The notes: generated from the sequence alone by a model not told the origin. Shown: positions 45,878 through 55,648, numbered from the stretch's first letter. The stretch: 64,000 nucleotides of DNA from Flagellimonas okinawensis (GCF_029194005.1 NZ_JARFVA010000007.1:62001-126000); one strand, 5' to 3'. Made by a program: numbers and translations.

Positions 45878-46329
45878 TCCTTCGCCCCTGTGGCACCCCC
45901 AACATATCCCCGAAACAGATTCGGATAAGAAGAATTTTTTTCATCTTTCCCGGTGTGTTTTCTACGGTTGTCCTGCAATTTATGTAAGAAAATAACATCA
46001 AATTGACATATGTCAATTTCTGAAACTTTTTTTTATACTAGGAAAAATGAATTGCCGTTTCTTACACATATGAAAGAAAAATAATACGGCTTTTATTTCA
46101 GGTTCCCACAAAAAGATGAACTATTTTCTCAACATAACAACAAAAGTTTCCCTAGCCCCATGACATAGAAAAATACTTTTCCATTCACTTATTCATTACA
46201 GACAAGCCTCGGTAACCGGAGCTAGCCAAAGCTAGGTCCAAGGCAAGGAAATTAGCTGCATCCAAGCGGACAGGAATTTTAGTGCCTTTTCCGAACCGAA
46301 TCAAATCACAAAAAAAAACAAACGTACCC
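45878..46329. other. Leader region of the T9SS operon
   Basis: About 450 bp with a 20-bp perfect palindrome (own entry) and AT-rich sequence. No gene seen. Confidence 0.6.
46000..46019. promoter_or_regulatory. Perfect palindrome of Crp/Fnr type
   Basis: TTGACATATGTCAA with three extra paired bases on each side, a fully symmetric 20-bp site. TTGA-N6-TCAA is the general Crp/Fnr half-site arrangement. It lies 123 bp after the Crp/Fnr gene and 311 bp before the DUF4347-like gene. Confidence 0.7.
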
Positions 46330-46866
46330 ATGAAAAATCTTTTTAAACAAAAAATCCGGTTGAGCTTCGTGCTCTTCTTTTTGCTAACGCTAAGCGTATC
46401 CATTGCCCAAACCGACGAGGCGGTGATCGTGGATTCCGATTTTCCCAATCGCGCAGGACTCATAGCGTCCCTACCCGTTGCTGTCACAATGATCGAGAGC
46501 GATGCCGCTGCCAACCTGGCCGAAACCCTAAAGCAGGCGATGGCCGAGAACCCCAGTGTAAAGAACATCCATCTTTTTGCACCATCCACGGAGACATCGA
46601 TCAGTATGGGGGAAATGGCGTACACGGCCGAAGTCCTGGACCAGCAGCTGACCTCATCTGATTTCAGCACCAACAGGGACATAACCCTTTATGTGTACTC
46701 CTGTACATTGGCCAAAAACCCTTCAGGGATATCTCTTTTGGAAAACATATCCTCCAAAACTGGTTTCAATGTAGCCTCTTGTGCCTCTTGCAAAGAGCTC
46801 AACGAAGAATTCAAGTTTGATTACTCGGTAAGACCATTGACTATTACCAGCAACCTTTTTGAATAA
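46330..46866 (+). CDS. Exported DUF4347-like protein
   Basis: A 178-aa protein from ATG 46330 with a signal peptide (~1-27, ending VSIAQ). The mature part follows the DUF4347 pattern found at the N terminus of giant adhesins: AVIVDSDFPNRAGLIASL, then NIHLFAPSTE where the family usually has IHILSHG, and ITLYVYSCTLAKNPSGISLLENISSKTGFNV where it has LLYGCNVA. The His of SHG is replaced here, while the Cys is kept. If DUF4347 is a caspase-like fold, as its H/C layout suggests, this copy would lack half its catalytic pair. It sits 33 bp before the giant adhesin gene, as a separate gene instead of a fused domain. Confidence 0.7.
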   Translation: MKNLFKQKIRLSFVLFFLLTLSVSIAQTDEAVIVDSDFPNRAGLIASLPVAVTMIESDAAANLAETLKQAMAENPSVKNIHLFAPSTETSISMGEMAYTAEVLDQQLTSSDFSTNRDITLYVYSCTLAKNPSGISLLENISSKTGFNVASCASCKELNEEFKFDYSVRPLTITSNLFE

Positions 46867-46899
46867 CCTTTTCAATTTCCAAATACAAATTCAACCAAA

Positions 46900-49800
46900 A
46901 TGAAGAAAATCAACCTTCACCATTCATATATCATAGTACTATTGTTCTTTGGGTTAGGATGGAACTCCATGCTTGGCCAAACGGTCAATATGGAAGTGCA
47001 ACAAGGCCCCAACATTGATGTGGTACTTACCGTGGGAATCACCGACCAAAATATAGATACCTTCGAAGAAGACCTAGGTGCTGCCTTGGAGAGCAAGGGT
47101 ATCCCAGCCGACAAACTCTACGTGCAAGGTTTTGAACGAACCACCATTTCCTCCAACTCGGAAGATGCTGCCGATATTTTCAATAACTGGGTACGATGGG
47201 GCTACAACCCAGAGACCTGGGAGTTTGTGGATGCAGAAAAATTCATCCGCAGAATCAACAATGACTACATGGCGGGTTTTTACGATCCTGTTTTTGATTC
47301 GTCCAATTATACCTTGGAAGCTGACATTGCCTTTACCTCTGGCTCCGACAACGATGACATGGGGATAACCTTCGGAATGAAAAATGGCCCTGTGGGTTCC
47401 TATCTTTTCAATCTATCGGGAGCCGTAAGGGGCTTCACCACCAGTGAGTTCATTCCAGGTCACGGTTTTGCATCGGGCTTGTACAAAATTACAAGGGACG
47501 ATGGCAATGCCAACCCGCAACACTATGTTCAGGGACTACAAGATGCCTCAAGCACTATTTTCAATCCCAACTCGACCACGACTTGGTATCATTTTAAAAT
47601 CGTGGTCAGCGGTAAAAACGTAAAAATTTATATGGATGATGCATTGATCATCGACTACACCGCAACCGAGGAAATCGGAGGCAGTTATGGATTCTTCTCC
47701 AACAGTCAGCCCTATGCCACATTCAAGAACATCGAAGTGACCTCATTGAGCCTTAAAAAATTCAAGGATGTGCTTCGGGAGCCGCAATGGAGGAACAGTG
47801 CCATGCGATTCAACGTGAACCTTGATGATCAAGAGGTGGCAGACTTTGACAACGACCAGGATCTGGCCGAAATATTGATGCGAACCATCAACGAAGACAT
47901 CCATTACATCGGGTGGGGGTTGAACGGCAACCAAGTGCAGTTCGAGCGTTTTGTACAGCAAAACAACAACCAAGGAACTTTTGTAAATCGAGATATGGGC
48001 AGCTGGTCGAGTTGGATGGACGATATGGCCCAATATATTTATGAACAATACCAGTTCCTTACGGTGACCGAAGGCGACTATTTCATTGCGGGAACAAGTG
48101 TTGAGATAGCGGTCGACCCTTCTGAGATGAAAACGAGTACCGCCAATGCAAGCTACCCAAGCGGGAGATGGAAAATCACACATGACGAGACCTTCTTCCC
48201 CAACAACCAGGGAAGGGTTTCCTGGAACGATCTTTATCTGGAGGATGTTCCGGAATTCTATGAAAAGCCCGGGAAATACTCCTTTACCTTCGAAGACCTG
48301 CCCACCTCCCCCACCACCCTTTATTTTCACAGGAAGCCCGTGGCTAGCTTCTCCTACAGTTCGGACACAGGCGTGTTCAACGACACCTCTTACGATTTGG
48401 ATGGTGGTGCCAACAATGGAATAGCCCAGACCGAATGGAAATGGAAACCCGTGGATGCGGCATCCACTGCAGACTGGAATACTGGAATGTTCGACAAGAA
48501 TTCCGTTGGGGATGGAGAATATTTGGTGATGCTCAATGTACAAGACCATCAGGGGGTTTGGAGCAGTCCTTCCAGTGCCTATATCCTAGTGGACAGCAGT
48601 AGTTCTTCCACCAACGAAGACTTGCCAGTGGCACAGTTCAACATTCAACCTGATGCACTGTTTACCTACTCAGGTTCGATGAACATCAATATAGAGAACA
48701 ACTCCATCGACCCTTATGGAAGAACGCTTTCCAATGAAGAATGGATTGTGACGCAAAGAGTATACGATAGTGAAGGAAATCCAACGGATACGGAAATTCA
48801 CAACTCCACCACCCAGATGACGGATTTCTCAAGTTATAACAATCTAACCGCAGAATACATCATTAGTCTGCGTGTACAGACCAGTACCGGTGTTTGGTCA
48901 GAACCTTTTTTCCGAACATTGACCATAACTCACGATGTTACCGAACCTACATTATCGGCCACCCCGAACAATGGCTCCATTGATACCGACACCGACATTC
49001 TGTTGACCTTTCAAGATGAAAATGACGGAAGTGGGTTTGATGTTCAACGCTATGCATTGGTTCAGGACAGCAATCCTCCAGCAACGGATAGCAGCCTATG
49101 GTCCTCTTGGAGCAACAGTCAATCCAAGACCACCTCGTTTTCCAGCGGCGGTACGGGATGGTACATCCATGGAGAGGCGAAGGACAATGCCGGAAACACG
49201 GGAACCGCCTCTTTTGGCCCTTTTGATCTTGCTTTGGTGGTCGGTGCAAAGAACGACTTGGCCGTATTGGATGAGGATACCGTATCCGACCCGGTCGATG
49301 TGTTGTACAACGATGTGTACGATACCAACAACACTCCAACTGTTAGCATTACGACACAAGGAACCAAAGGTTCAGCCGTGGTGGACGAAAACAATAAAAT
49401 TGTCTACACTCCAAATGCGAATGAATTTGGAAGTGACGCCGTCATCTATGAACTGGATGATGCGGGCACCAAGGTAACCGCAACCCTTACCTTATCCATT
49501 ACCGCAGTGGATGACGCACCAACAGCTGTAGCAGACTCCTTCACTTTGGATGAAAACGCCACCTTGAGCGATGATGTATCCACAAACGACATGGAAGTGG
49601 ATGGTGATGATAGAATTTATCACATCATTTCAAATCCATCCCATGCAAGCGCTTTTACCTTTAATGCTGACGGTACATTCAGCTACGAGCATAATGGCGA
49701 TGAATCCGCAACAGATAGCTTTACCTACAATTTTGAGGATGCCGTTTCCTTCTCGGAAACCGTTACGGCCACATTGAACATTACCAATGTGAACGATGCT

Positions 49801-52044
49801 CCAGCAGGCGGCGACATTACCTTGGACGTAACCCAAGATGTAGGATACGCTTTCAAACCTACTGATTTTACCTTCTCTGATGTTGACCCGAGCGATACCT
49901 TCAATGGCATACAAGTGATTTCACTTCCGACGAAAGGCACATTGGAATACAACGGCTCTCCCGTAAAGCCCAATGATATGATTGACGATGTGACATTGCT
50001 CGTCTTTACAACAGCAGACGGAGAATATGGTTCATCGTATACCTCCTTTTCATTTAAGGTAAAGGATGAAGATGATGCACTAAGCTCGACCACGCACACA
50101 GCGGGTATCAATGCGGCCCAGGATACCGATGGGGATGGCGTACCTGACAAAGACGATGAAGACGATGACAATGACGGTACCCCTGATTCCCAGGATGCCT
50201 TCCCATTGGATGATTCCGAGGATACCGATACCGATGGAGACGGAACTGGCGACAATGCCGACGAAGACGATGATAACGACGGTACCCCTGATTCCCAGGA
50301 TGCCTTCCCCAAGGATGATTCCGAGGACACCGATACCGATGGAGACGGAACAGGAGATAATGCCGACGACGATGATGACAACGACGGTACCCCTGATACC
50401 GAGGATGCCTTCCCTAAGGATGATTCCGAGGACACCGATACCGATGGTGACGGAACCGGGGACAATGCAGACCAAGACGACGACAACGACGGTACTCCCG
50501 ATTCCCAGGATGCCTTCCCGAAGGATGATTCCGAGGACACCGATACCGATGGTGACGGAACCGGGGACAATGCAGACCAAGACGACGACAACGACGGTAC
50601 TCCCGATTCCCAGGATGCCTTCCCGAAGGATGATTCCGAGGATACCGATACCGATGGCGACGGAACCGGGGACAATGCAGACGAGGATGATGACAATGAC
50701 GGAACCCTAGATACCGAGGATGCCTTCCCAAAGGATGATTCCGAGGACACCGATACCGATGGCGACGGAACCGGGGACAATGCAGACCAAGACGACGACA
50801 ACGACGGTACTCCCGATTCCCAGGATGCCTTTCCGAAGGATGATTCCGAGGATACCGATACCGATGGCGACGGAACTGGCGACAATGCAGACGATGACGA
50901 TGACAACGACGGCACCCCTGATTCCGAGGATGCCTTTCCGAAAGATGATTCCGAGGATACCGATACCGATGGCGACGGAACTGGCGACAATGCCGATGAT
51001 GACGATGACAACGACGGCACCCCTGATTCCCAGGATGCCTTCCCATTGGATGATTCCGAGGACACTGATACCGATGGAGACGGAACTGGCGACAATGCAG
51101 ACCAAGACGACGACAACGACGGTACTCCCGATTCCCAGGATGCCTTCCCGAAGGATGATTCCGAGGATACCGATACCGATGGCGACGGAAAAGGAGACAA
51201 TGCCGATGAAGACGATGACAACGACGGCACCCCTGATTCCGAGGATGCCTTCCCGAAGGATGATTCGGAGGATACCGATACCGATGGTGACGGAACAGGC
51301 GACAATGCCGACAATGATGCAGATAATGACGGTACCCCGGATGATGAGGACGCTTTCCCCTATGACCCGAAAGAGGATTCCGACATTGATGGTGATGGTG
51401 TTGGCGACAATTCCGATACGGACGATGACAATGACGGGGTTACCGATACCGATACGGACGGAGACGGTCTTGGTGATAACGTTGACAACGATGATGACAA
51501 CGACGGTATACCGGATGATCAAGATGATTTCCCGAATGATGCTTCCGAGACGATAGATACCGATGGAGACGGAATAGGCGACAATGCAGATACCGATGAT
51601 GATGATGATGGCTATTCTGACGAAATGGAATTGACCGAAGGAAGCGACCCTTACGATGCATCCAGCAAGCCATTGGATACCGATGGAGATGGTATTCCAG
51701 ACAGCATTGATGAGGATGACGACAATGATGGTGTTCCGGATGCAGATGATGCTTTCCCAACAAGTGAGGAGCCCTCATTGGTCCCTGCACAGGCCTTTAC
51801 CCCTAACGGCGACGGTAACAACGATGCCTGGGTCATCCCGGGAATAGACAACTACCCCAACAATGTGGTCAAAGTCTACAACCGATGGGGTCATGAAGTG
51901 TTCGGCACCAGATCGTACCGAAACAACTGGGAAGGCTTCTATAAGAACAGGAACGAGAAACTACCCGCGGGATCGTACATGTACATCATCAACCTGGGAG
52001 ATGGAAGCGCACCCTTGCAAGGCTGGATTTTCATCAACTATTAA
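46900..52044 (+). CDS. Giant T9SS-secreted adhesin-like protein with thrombospondin type 3-like repeats
   Basis: A 1714-aa surface protein. After a signal peptide (ending NSMLGQ) come a LamG/concanavalin-like domain (~100-290), unassigned beta domains (~290-780), cadherin-like/Ig domains (~780-1070: VGAKNDLAVLDEDTV, AVDDAPTAVADSFTL), and the acidic repeat array (~1075-1630) of DTDGDGTGDNAD-type calcium-binding motifs. The C terminus is a T9SS type-B (gliding-motility CHU_C) sorting domain: FTPNGDGNNDAWVIPGIDNYPNNVVKVYNRWG. It is likely secreted, anchored and stiffened by calcium, for adhesion or gliding. It is followed by the PorP/SprF gene expected for type-B substrates. Confidence 0.92.
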   Translation: MKKINLHHSYIIVLLFFGLGWNSMLGQTVNMEVQQGPNIDVVLTVGITDQNIDTFEEDLGAALESKGIPADKLYVQGFERTTISSNSEDAADIFNNWVRWGYNPETWEFVDAEKFIRRINNDYMAGFYDPVFDSSNYTLEADIAFTSGSDNDDMGITFGMKNGPVGSYLFNLSGAVRGFTTSEFIPGHGFASGLYKITRDDGNANPQHYVQGLQDASSTIFNPNSTTTWYHFKIVVSGKNVKIYMDDALIIDYTATEEIGGSYGFFSNSQPYATFKNIEVTSLSLKKFKDVLREPQWRNSAMRFNVNLDDQEVADFDNDQDLAEILMRTINEDIHYIGWGLNGNQVQFERFVQQNNNQGTFVNRDMGSWSSWMDDMAQYIYEQYQFLTVTEGDYFIAGTSVEIAVDPSEMKTSTANASYPSGRWKITHDETFFPNNQGRVSWNDLYLEDVPEFYEKPGKYSFTFEDLPTSPTTLYFHRKPVASFSYSSDTGVFNDTSYDLDGGANNGIAQTEWKWKPVDAASTADWNTGMFDKNSVGDGEYLVMLNVQDHQGVWSSPSSAYILVDSSSSSTNEDLPVAQFNIQPDALFTYSGSMNINIENNSIDPYGRTLSNEEWIVTQRVYDSEGNPTDTEIHNSTTQMTDFSSYNNLTAEYIISLRVQTSTGVWSEPFFRTLTITHDVTEPTLSATPNNGSIDTDTDILLTFQDENDGSGFDVQRYALVQDSNPPATDSSLWSSWSNSQSKTTSFSSGGTGWYIHGEAKDNAGNTGTASFGPFDLALVVGAKNDLAVLDEDTVSDPVDVLYNDVYDTNNTPTVSITTQGTKGSAVVDENNKIVYTPNANEFGSDAVIYELDDAGTKVTATLTLSITAVDDAPTAVADSFTLDENATLSDDVSTNDMEVDGDDRIYHIISNPSHASAFTFNADGTFSYEHNGDESATDSFTYNFEDAVSFSETVTATLNITNVNDAPAGGDITLDVTQDVGYAFKPTDFTFSDVDPSDTFNGIQVISLPTKGTLEYNGSPVKPNDMIDDVTLLVFTTADGEYGSSYTSFSFKVKDEDDALSSTTHTAGINAAQDTDGDGVPDKDDEDDDNDGTPDSQDAFPLDDSEDTDTDGDGTGDNADEDDDNDGTPDSQDAFPKDDSEDTDTDGDGTGDNADDDDDNDGTPDTEDAFPKDDSEDTDTDGDGTGDNADQDDDNDGTPDSQDAFPKDDSEDTDTDGDGTGDNADQDDDNDGTPDSQDAFPKDDSEDTDTDGDGTGDNADEDDDNDGTLDTEDAFPKDDSEDTDTDGDGTGDNADQDDDNDGTPDSQDAFPKDDSEDTDTDGDGTGDNADDDDDNDGTPDSEDAFPKDDSEDTDTDGDGTGDNADDDDDNDGTPDSQDAFPLDDSEDTDTDGDGTGDNADQDDDNDGTPDSQDAFPKDDSEDTDTDGDGKGDNADEDDDNDGTPDSEDAFPKDDSEDTDTDGDGTGDNADNDADNDGTPDDEDAFPYDPKEDSDIDGDGVGDNSDTDDDNDGVTDTDTDGDGLGDNVDNDDDNDGIPDDQDDFPNDASETIDTDGDGIGDNADTDDDDDGYSDEMELTEGSDPYDASSKPLDTDGDGIPDSIDEDDDNDGVPDADDAFPTSEEPSLVPAQAFTPNGDGNNDAWVIPGIDNYPNNVVKVYNRWGHEVFGTRSYRNNWEGFYKNRNEKLPAGSYMYIINLGDGSAPLQGWIFINY
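50116..51420 (+). repeat. Tandem 105-bp (35-aa) repeat array in the adhesin gene
   Basis: About twelve in-frame 105-bp units run from 50116 to ~51390, followed by about four degenerate or shortened units to ~51760. Each unit reads TDGDGTGDNAD, DDDNDGTPDSQDAFP and a K/L-DDSEDTD linker. Some units are near identical at DNA level (e.g. 50428-50532 and 50533-50637) and differ mainly at set positions (E/Q/D after NAD; SQ/TE/SE before DAFP), the pattern left by unequal crossover. Confidence 0.93.
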
Positions 52045-52077
52045 CACCAATAAAACAAAAAACACCATTCAAGACAG

Positions 52078-52968
52078 ATGAAACGTATCAATAAAATACA
52101 GCTAATGGCCCTGTTCCTTGGACTTTCCATGTGGGCAAGTGCACAACAGGACCCCAACTACACCTTTTACCGCTACAATATGAACATTTACAATCCCGCT
52201 TTTGTGGGAAGTTCCGAGGCTGCGGAATTCTCTTTGGGGATTCGTAGCCAATGGGCGGGAATCGAAGGGGCTCCAGAAAGCCAGAGTGCCATCTTTGGGA
52301 TGCCCGTGGGCAAAAACATAGGACTTGGCGCCTCCATCCTCAATGACAAGACCTTTATTGAGCAGCAAACCTGGGTGGCGATCGATGTGTCCTACCACAT
52401 TCAATTGGATTACGAACATATGCTCTACTTTGGCATCAAGGGAAGTGCCAACTCCTATGAAGCCAACACCCAAGGTCTTGTGACCTATGGTGTGGGCCAG
52501 GACGGATCATTGATGGAATACGATAGCCGTTTTACCCCCAATGTGGGGGCCGGGGTCTATTTGAAGCACGACAGGTATTTCGCATCCCTGTCAGCACCAA
52601 AGCTGTTGACCCCCGACCGCTTGCAAGAACGTGAGGGCAATGCCTATTTGGGCACGGACCGAATGCACGCCTACCTGAGCGGGGGATACACCTTTCTGCT
52701 GGGAAAAACCTTGGACCTCAAGACCATGGGGATGCTACGGTATGTGGACGCATCGCCCCTATCCGTCGAAGTGACGGGAATCCTGGACTTTGGCCAGCGC
52801 TTTGAGTTCGGGGCAAGCTACAGGTATGACGAGAGCATCAGCGGACTGTTCCTGTTCAACGTTAGCAATGGATTCAATTTGGGATATGCCTATGAAACCT
52901 CCATTCAAAATCCCATTGACGGCTTGGACCACAATACCCATGAACTTTTTATGCGGTTAAAGATGTGA
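52078..52968 (+). CDS. PorP/SprF-family type IX secretion outer membrane protein
   Basis: A 296-aa protein with a signal peptide (ending MWASAQQ) and the family's opening YTFYRYNMNIYNPAFVGSSEAAEFSLGIRSQWAGIEGAPESQ. It then forms a beta-barrel of alternating strands ending in NTHELFMRLKM. PorP/SprF-like proteins are paired with type-B CTD substrates and help anchor or export them. This one follows the adhesin gene by 33 bp and is closed by a terminator, so the set of three genes forms one operon. Confidence 0.94.
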   Translation: MKRINKIQLMALFLGLSMWASAQQDPNYTFYRYNMNIYNPAFVGSSEAAEFSLGIRSQWAGIEGAPESQSAIFGMPVGKNIGLGASILNDKTFIEQQTWVAIDVSYHIQLDYEHMLYFGIKGSANSYEANTQGLVTYGVGQDGSLMEYDSRFTPNVGAGVYLKHDRYFASLSAPKLLTPDRLQEREGNAYLGTDRMHAYLSGGYTFLLGKTLDLKTMGMLRYVDASPLSVEVTGILDFGQRFEFGASYRYDESISGLFLFNVSNGFNLGYAYETSIQNPIDGLDHNTHELFMRLKM

Positions 52969-53002
52969 TCAATTGCATACCTAGGTTACCTTGATTTAAG
53001 TA

Positions 53003-53029
53003 AAAAACACCCTCTGCGCAGGGTGTTTT
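53003..53029 (+). terminator. Terminator of the T9SS operon
   Basis: AAAACACCCT pairs with AGGGTGTTTT around a CTGCGC loop and continues in Ts and As. It lies 34 bp after the PorP/SprF stop. Confidence 0.88.
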
Positions 53030-53262
53030 TTATTTTATGCCATCAAAGGTCTTATCAATCATACATTCTCTTTGGCCACGCAGACCATTAATTTAAGGGC
53101 ATTGTCTTTGGATAAGTATTTGTTCCCCAGGAGCCGAGGACTCATCGTTTAGGACCTTTAGCAATTGGAAACCGAACCGTTTGAAAGAAGAGTTATCATT
53201 CATCTACTTAGAAAAAACTGCAATTTTAAATTATCAATCCTTATCACCTAGGACAAAAATTT

Positions 53263-53280
53263 GCGGCTCTTTAAAGCCGC
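53263..53280 (-). terminator. Hairpin at the 3' end of repeat copy C
   Basis: GCGGCT and AGCCGC pair around CTTTAA. On the minus strand it is followed by AAATTTTTG, like a terminator just after the frame in copy C ends. Confidence 0.45.
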
Positions 53281-53313
53281 TCAAGTTCATTTAACAGGTC
53301 GTACAATTCAGCT

Positions 53314-53380
53314 GGCATAAAATCTCGAAAACCCCAAAACCATTTGTTTATTCGAATTTCCAAGAATAGGTTCTAGTGCC
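53314..53380 (-). repeat. Dispersed repeat, copy C
   Basis: Aligned without gaps to 56096-56160, I count 45 of 65 identical bases: GCATAAAAT start, AAACC.TTT.TTTATT centre, TTCTAGT end. On the minus strand after a TAG it reads LEIRINKWFWGFRDFMPAEL and stops at 53283. It lies ~720 bp beyond the end of the hipA gene. Confidence 0.65.
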
Positions 53381-54101
53381 TCAGCAATGACAATTTAAAA
53401 AATTTGAGCAAATCGTATTAATTTTTGATTCTTCACAATAGTATTTACAAATGATGTAGGTTCAAATAGCTTTGTGCTCGCTCTCGCTTTTTGTATGACC
53501 ATTGTATTTGCACTAATTTTTAATGTGGCGCACTTATATTCAATATAACTCGCACCTATATTTTTTAAATAATGACAAAAAGCGCCCAGTTTTCATTTGT
53601 TACACCCGTTTTAAGGGTATGGTTCTTCCAGAAGAAGGTATCATCTGCGGCCATGCAGCCATCATATTTGGAGTCACTCAAGACAAATAGCATTTTAATA
53701 GGATTTGACCTTCTACCCCAAAAGCTGGAATACTCAAAAAAAAAGGGCGCATACATTTTCTTATTCATCATGCGCCGGGTTTACAAACATCACTTTCTTT
53801 GAAGTGGTTGATTGAGAAATCGCTTTTCAATAAAAAGATTTCAAAGGAATACTTTTGCCCATCGATATCATCAATTTAGAAAATTACAAGAGTTGTTTAT
53901 TACCTTGATTCCCATATTTAATCGGTATTAATAGCTGCTTCTCCCAATGAACATAAAATGTAGCTGGTACCATTATCTTCCAATTGCTTTAGAGTGTATT
54001 AATTCACCAAAATGATAAAAAGACAACTTGAAGAAGCTAGAACCAATAAAAGTAGATTATAGATTAACGTAAGGCTATCATCCTGATAGGTTAGACCGAA
54101 T

Positions 54102-55373
54102 TTAAATTAATTCAGAAAACTCCCTTAATATGGCCTCAGTAACATCCACTGGAATTTTTAAATCATCAGCTATTTCTTCCCAATCGCTACCAGCGAGTTG
54201 GACTTCTTCTATGATACCTTTAGCATCGCGGATGGCATGGGTCTCGGCAACAGACATTAAATCTTCCAACAGTATTTCAGAACGCTTACCATTAATTGAA
54301 AGGGCTCTGGACACATTGCTATAATTCAAATTTACGTTAAGGGGATAGGTTAAATCGTAGGCAGGAGCCAATTCCCACGAGTCATTTTCCTCTTGGTAGA
54401 TGAAGCTATGGTTTTTCAAATGGTCGTCAGTATTGGCATAGATGACATTAAATACCATTCTTCGAAACAACTGAACAATATCCCGATACGGCACCTTTAG
54501 GTCGAGGGCCAGCTTGAAAAGGTTTTCATAACTTGAATCCTCTGGTTTTTTGAAATCCCACCCTGTCAGGCCACTTGCGGTCAGTACATGCTGCTTTGAG
54601 CCCGCTTGGCGGTCATATCTCAGGGTAGCAAAGTGCCTGCCCTGAATCATTTTGGAGGGCATCATATGTATCTTGGCTTCTTTGGCCATTAAATAGTAGG
54701 CATATTCGACTTTCTCCCGATTGTATTGTTTCGGAGCATCTTCGTTAAGGTTTAATTTGACAAGGTAATGATGGTAATCCTCGCTATGGTGAATATCTCC
54801 GGGAACAATCTTACCTGTTTTCTTGTGTTCCGATATCAAGATCTTGGGTCTTGCCCCCCCAGCAGATGTACCGATTTTAAATATGTTCAAAAGTGATGTT
54901 TCATCAAGCGTCCTTCCAGAAGTTCCCTTTTTCAATTCCAAAACCTCTCGGAGCACTTCAACGATTTCCGCTATATCGATGGTTGTCGAATCTGGAATCT
55001 CCTCAATGGGCTTATACTCCAAGGCCCCCATACCCCGGTTACCAACATAAGTAAGCTGCTCCAACGGTGTTATCTTTTGAAAATCCCGATTGGTGGATTC
55101 CAGCCACTCTTTGAAAATAATGTTGCCGAACATATCCGGCAATGAATCCGCGATCATGGGAGGTAGTCCGCGAAAGGTTTCCCCTTGATATTTGGTAAAT
55201 ACTTGGACCGGTTTTATTCGTTTGAAGATGTAGGGAAAAACTCGGGAAAAAACATTGGCATCCAAGAACTTGGGACTGTATTGAAAAAAGGAAGCACGTT
55301 TGTCAACATCGTATCCCAATCTTCCGATCTCTGAACCAAAAAGACAAACCCTTATAATATCGTTCTTTGCCAT
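54102..55373 (-). CDS. HipA-type serine/threonine kinase toxin (full-length)
   Basis: A 423-aa HipA. The N-terminal domain has RGLPPMIADSLPDMFGN; the loop GTSAGGARPK (~168-177) corresponds to the HipA gate/P-loop. The catalytic block NTDDHLKNHSF has D316 and N321, and the metal-binding Asp is D340 in APAYDLTYP. All kinase essentials are present and the length is complete, so it should be an active kinase; the known HipA phosphorylates glutamyl-tRNA synthetase. It lies 1 bp after a HipB-type gene. Unlike the locus at 33 kb it is not split. Confidence 0.93.
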   Translation of the reverse strand: MAKNDIIRVCLFGSEIGRLGYDVDKRASFFQYSPKFLDANVFSRVFPYIFKRIKPVQVFTKYQGETFRGLPPMIADSLPDMFGNIIFKEWLESTNRDFQKITPLEQLTYVGNRGMGALEYKPIEEIPDSTTIDIAEIVEVLREVLELKKGTSGRTLDETSLLNIFKIGTSAGGARPKILISEHKKTGKIVPGDIHHSEDYHHYLVKLNLNEDAPKQYNREKVEYAYYLMAKEAKIHMMPSKMIQGRHFATLRYDRQAGSKQHVLTASGLTGWDFKKPEDSSYENLFKLALDLKVPYRDIVQLFRRMVFNVIYANTDDHLKNHSFIYQEENDSWELAPAYDLTYPLNVNLNYSNVSRALSINGKRSEILLEDLMSVAETHAIRDAKGIIEEVQLAGSDWEEIADDLKIPVDVTEAILREFSELI

Positions 55374-55374
55374 A

Positions 55375-55638
55375 TCAATACATTGATTCCTTGTTATTGG
55401 TGTCAGCGATACTATTCAATGCCCTGTAAAAATCGTCCATCAGGTCAAAGTGTTTGGCAATTTTCAGGAAGGTATCCAAGGTGGAATTTTTTCCACTTTC
55501 AAAATTTTGGATGGTATAACGGGATATACCCAAAGCTTTACCCAGTTCCGTCTGTGACATTTCATACCTTTGGCGTTGCTGCCTACAAAGGCTCCCCAAA
55601 AGTTTTTTAACCTCCCCAATTGAAACTGAATCAATCAT
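55375..55638 (-). CDS. HipB-type XRE-family antitoxin
   Basis: An 87-aa Xre-type DNA-binding protein (RYEMSQTELGKALGISRYTIQNFESGKNSTLDTFLKIAKHF). It is the antitoxin and autorepressor partner of the kinase encoded next. A 12-bp perfect inverted repeat just upstream of its start is its likely operator. Confidence 0.92.
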   Translation of the reverse strand: MIDSVSIGEVKKLLGSLCRQQRQRYEMSQTELGKALGISRYTIQNFESGKNSTLDTFLKIAKHFDLMDDFYRALNSIADTNNKESMY

Positions 55639-55648
55639 TTTTAGTTTA

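Larger units (their letters stand above)
52969..54101. other. Long intergenic region with dispersed repeat copy C
   Basis: About 1.1 kb with no supported gene: a terminator at its start, a hairpin at 53263 and repeat copy C at 53314-53380. Frames of 68 and 76 codons near 53565-53802 are on opposite strands of the same DNA and have no recognisable family. It is AT-rich. Along with the hip module it seems to be an insertion-prone site. Confidence 0.5.

Noticed and set aside
49725-51314. A 529-codon open frame antisense to the adhesin repeats (Ser/Pro-rich, repetitive).
   Set aside because: It exists only because the 105-bp repeat keeps the reverse frame open. Its composition mirrors the Asp/Gly repeat and it has no start signal or family.
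50116-51420. Possible CRISPR array because of regular repeats.
   Set aside because: The period is 105 bp, repeats are contiguous without unique spacers, and all are in frame within one protein.
50707-51522. Other long frames over the repeat array on both strands, rich in Ile/Gly/Val or Met/Thr/Pro.
   Set aside because: Repeat shadows in alternate frames of the same array.
53565-53802. Overlapping 68- and 76-codon frames on opposite strands.
   Set aside because: Neither has a recognisable family, and they occupy the same AT-rich DNA between the T9SS operon and hipBA.
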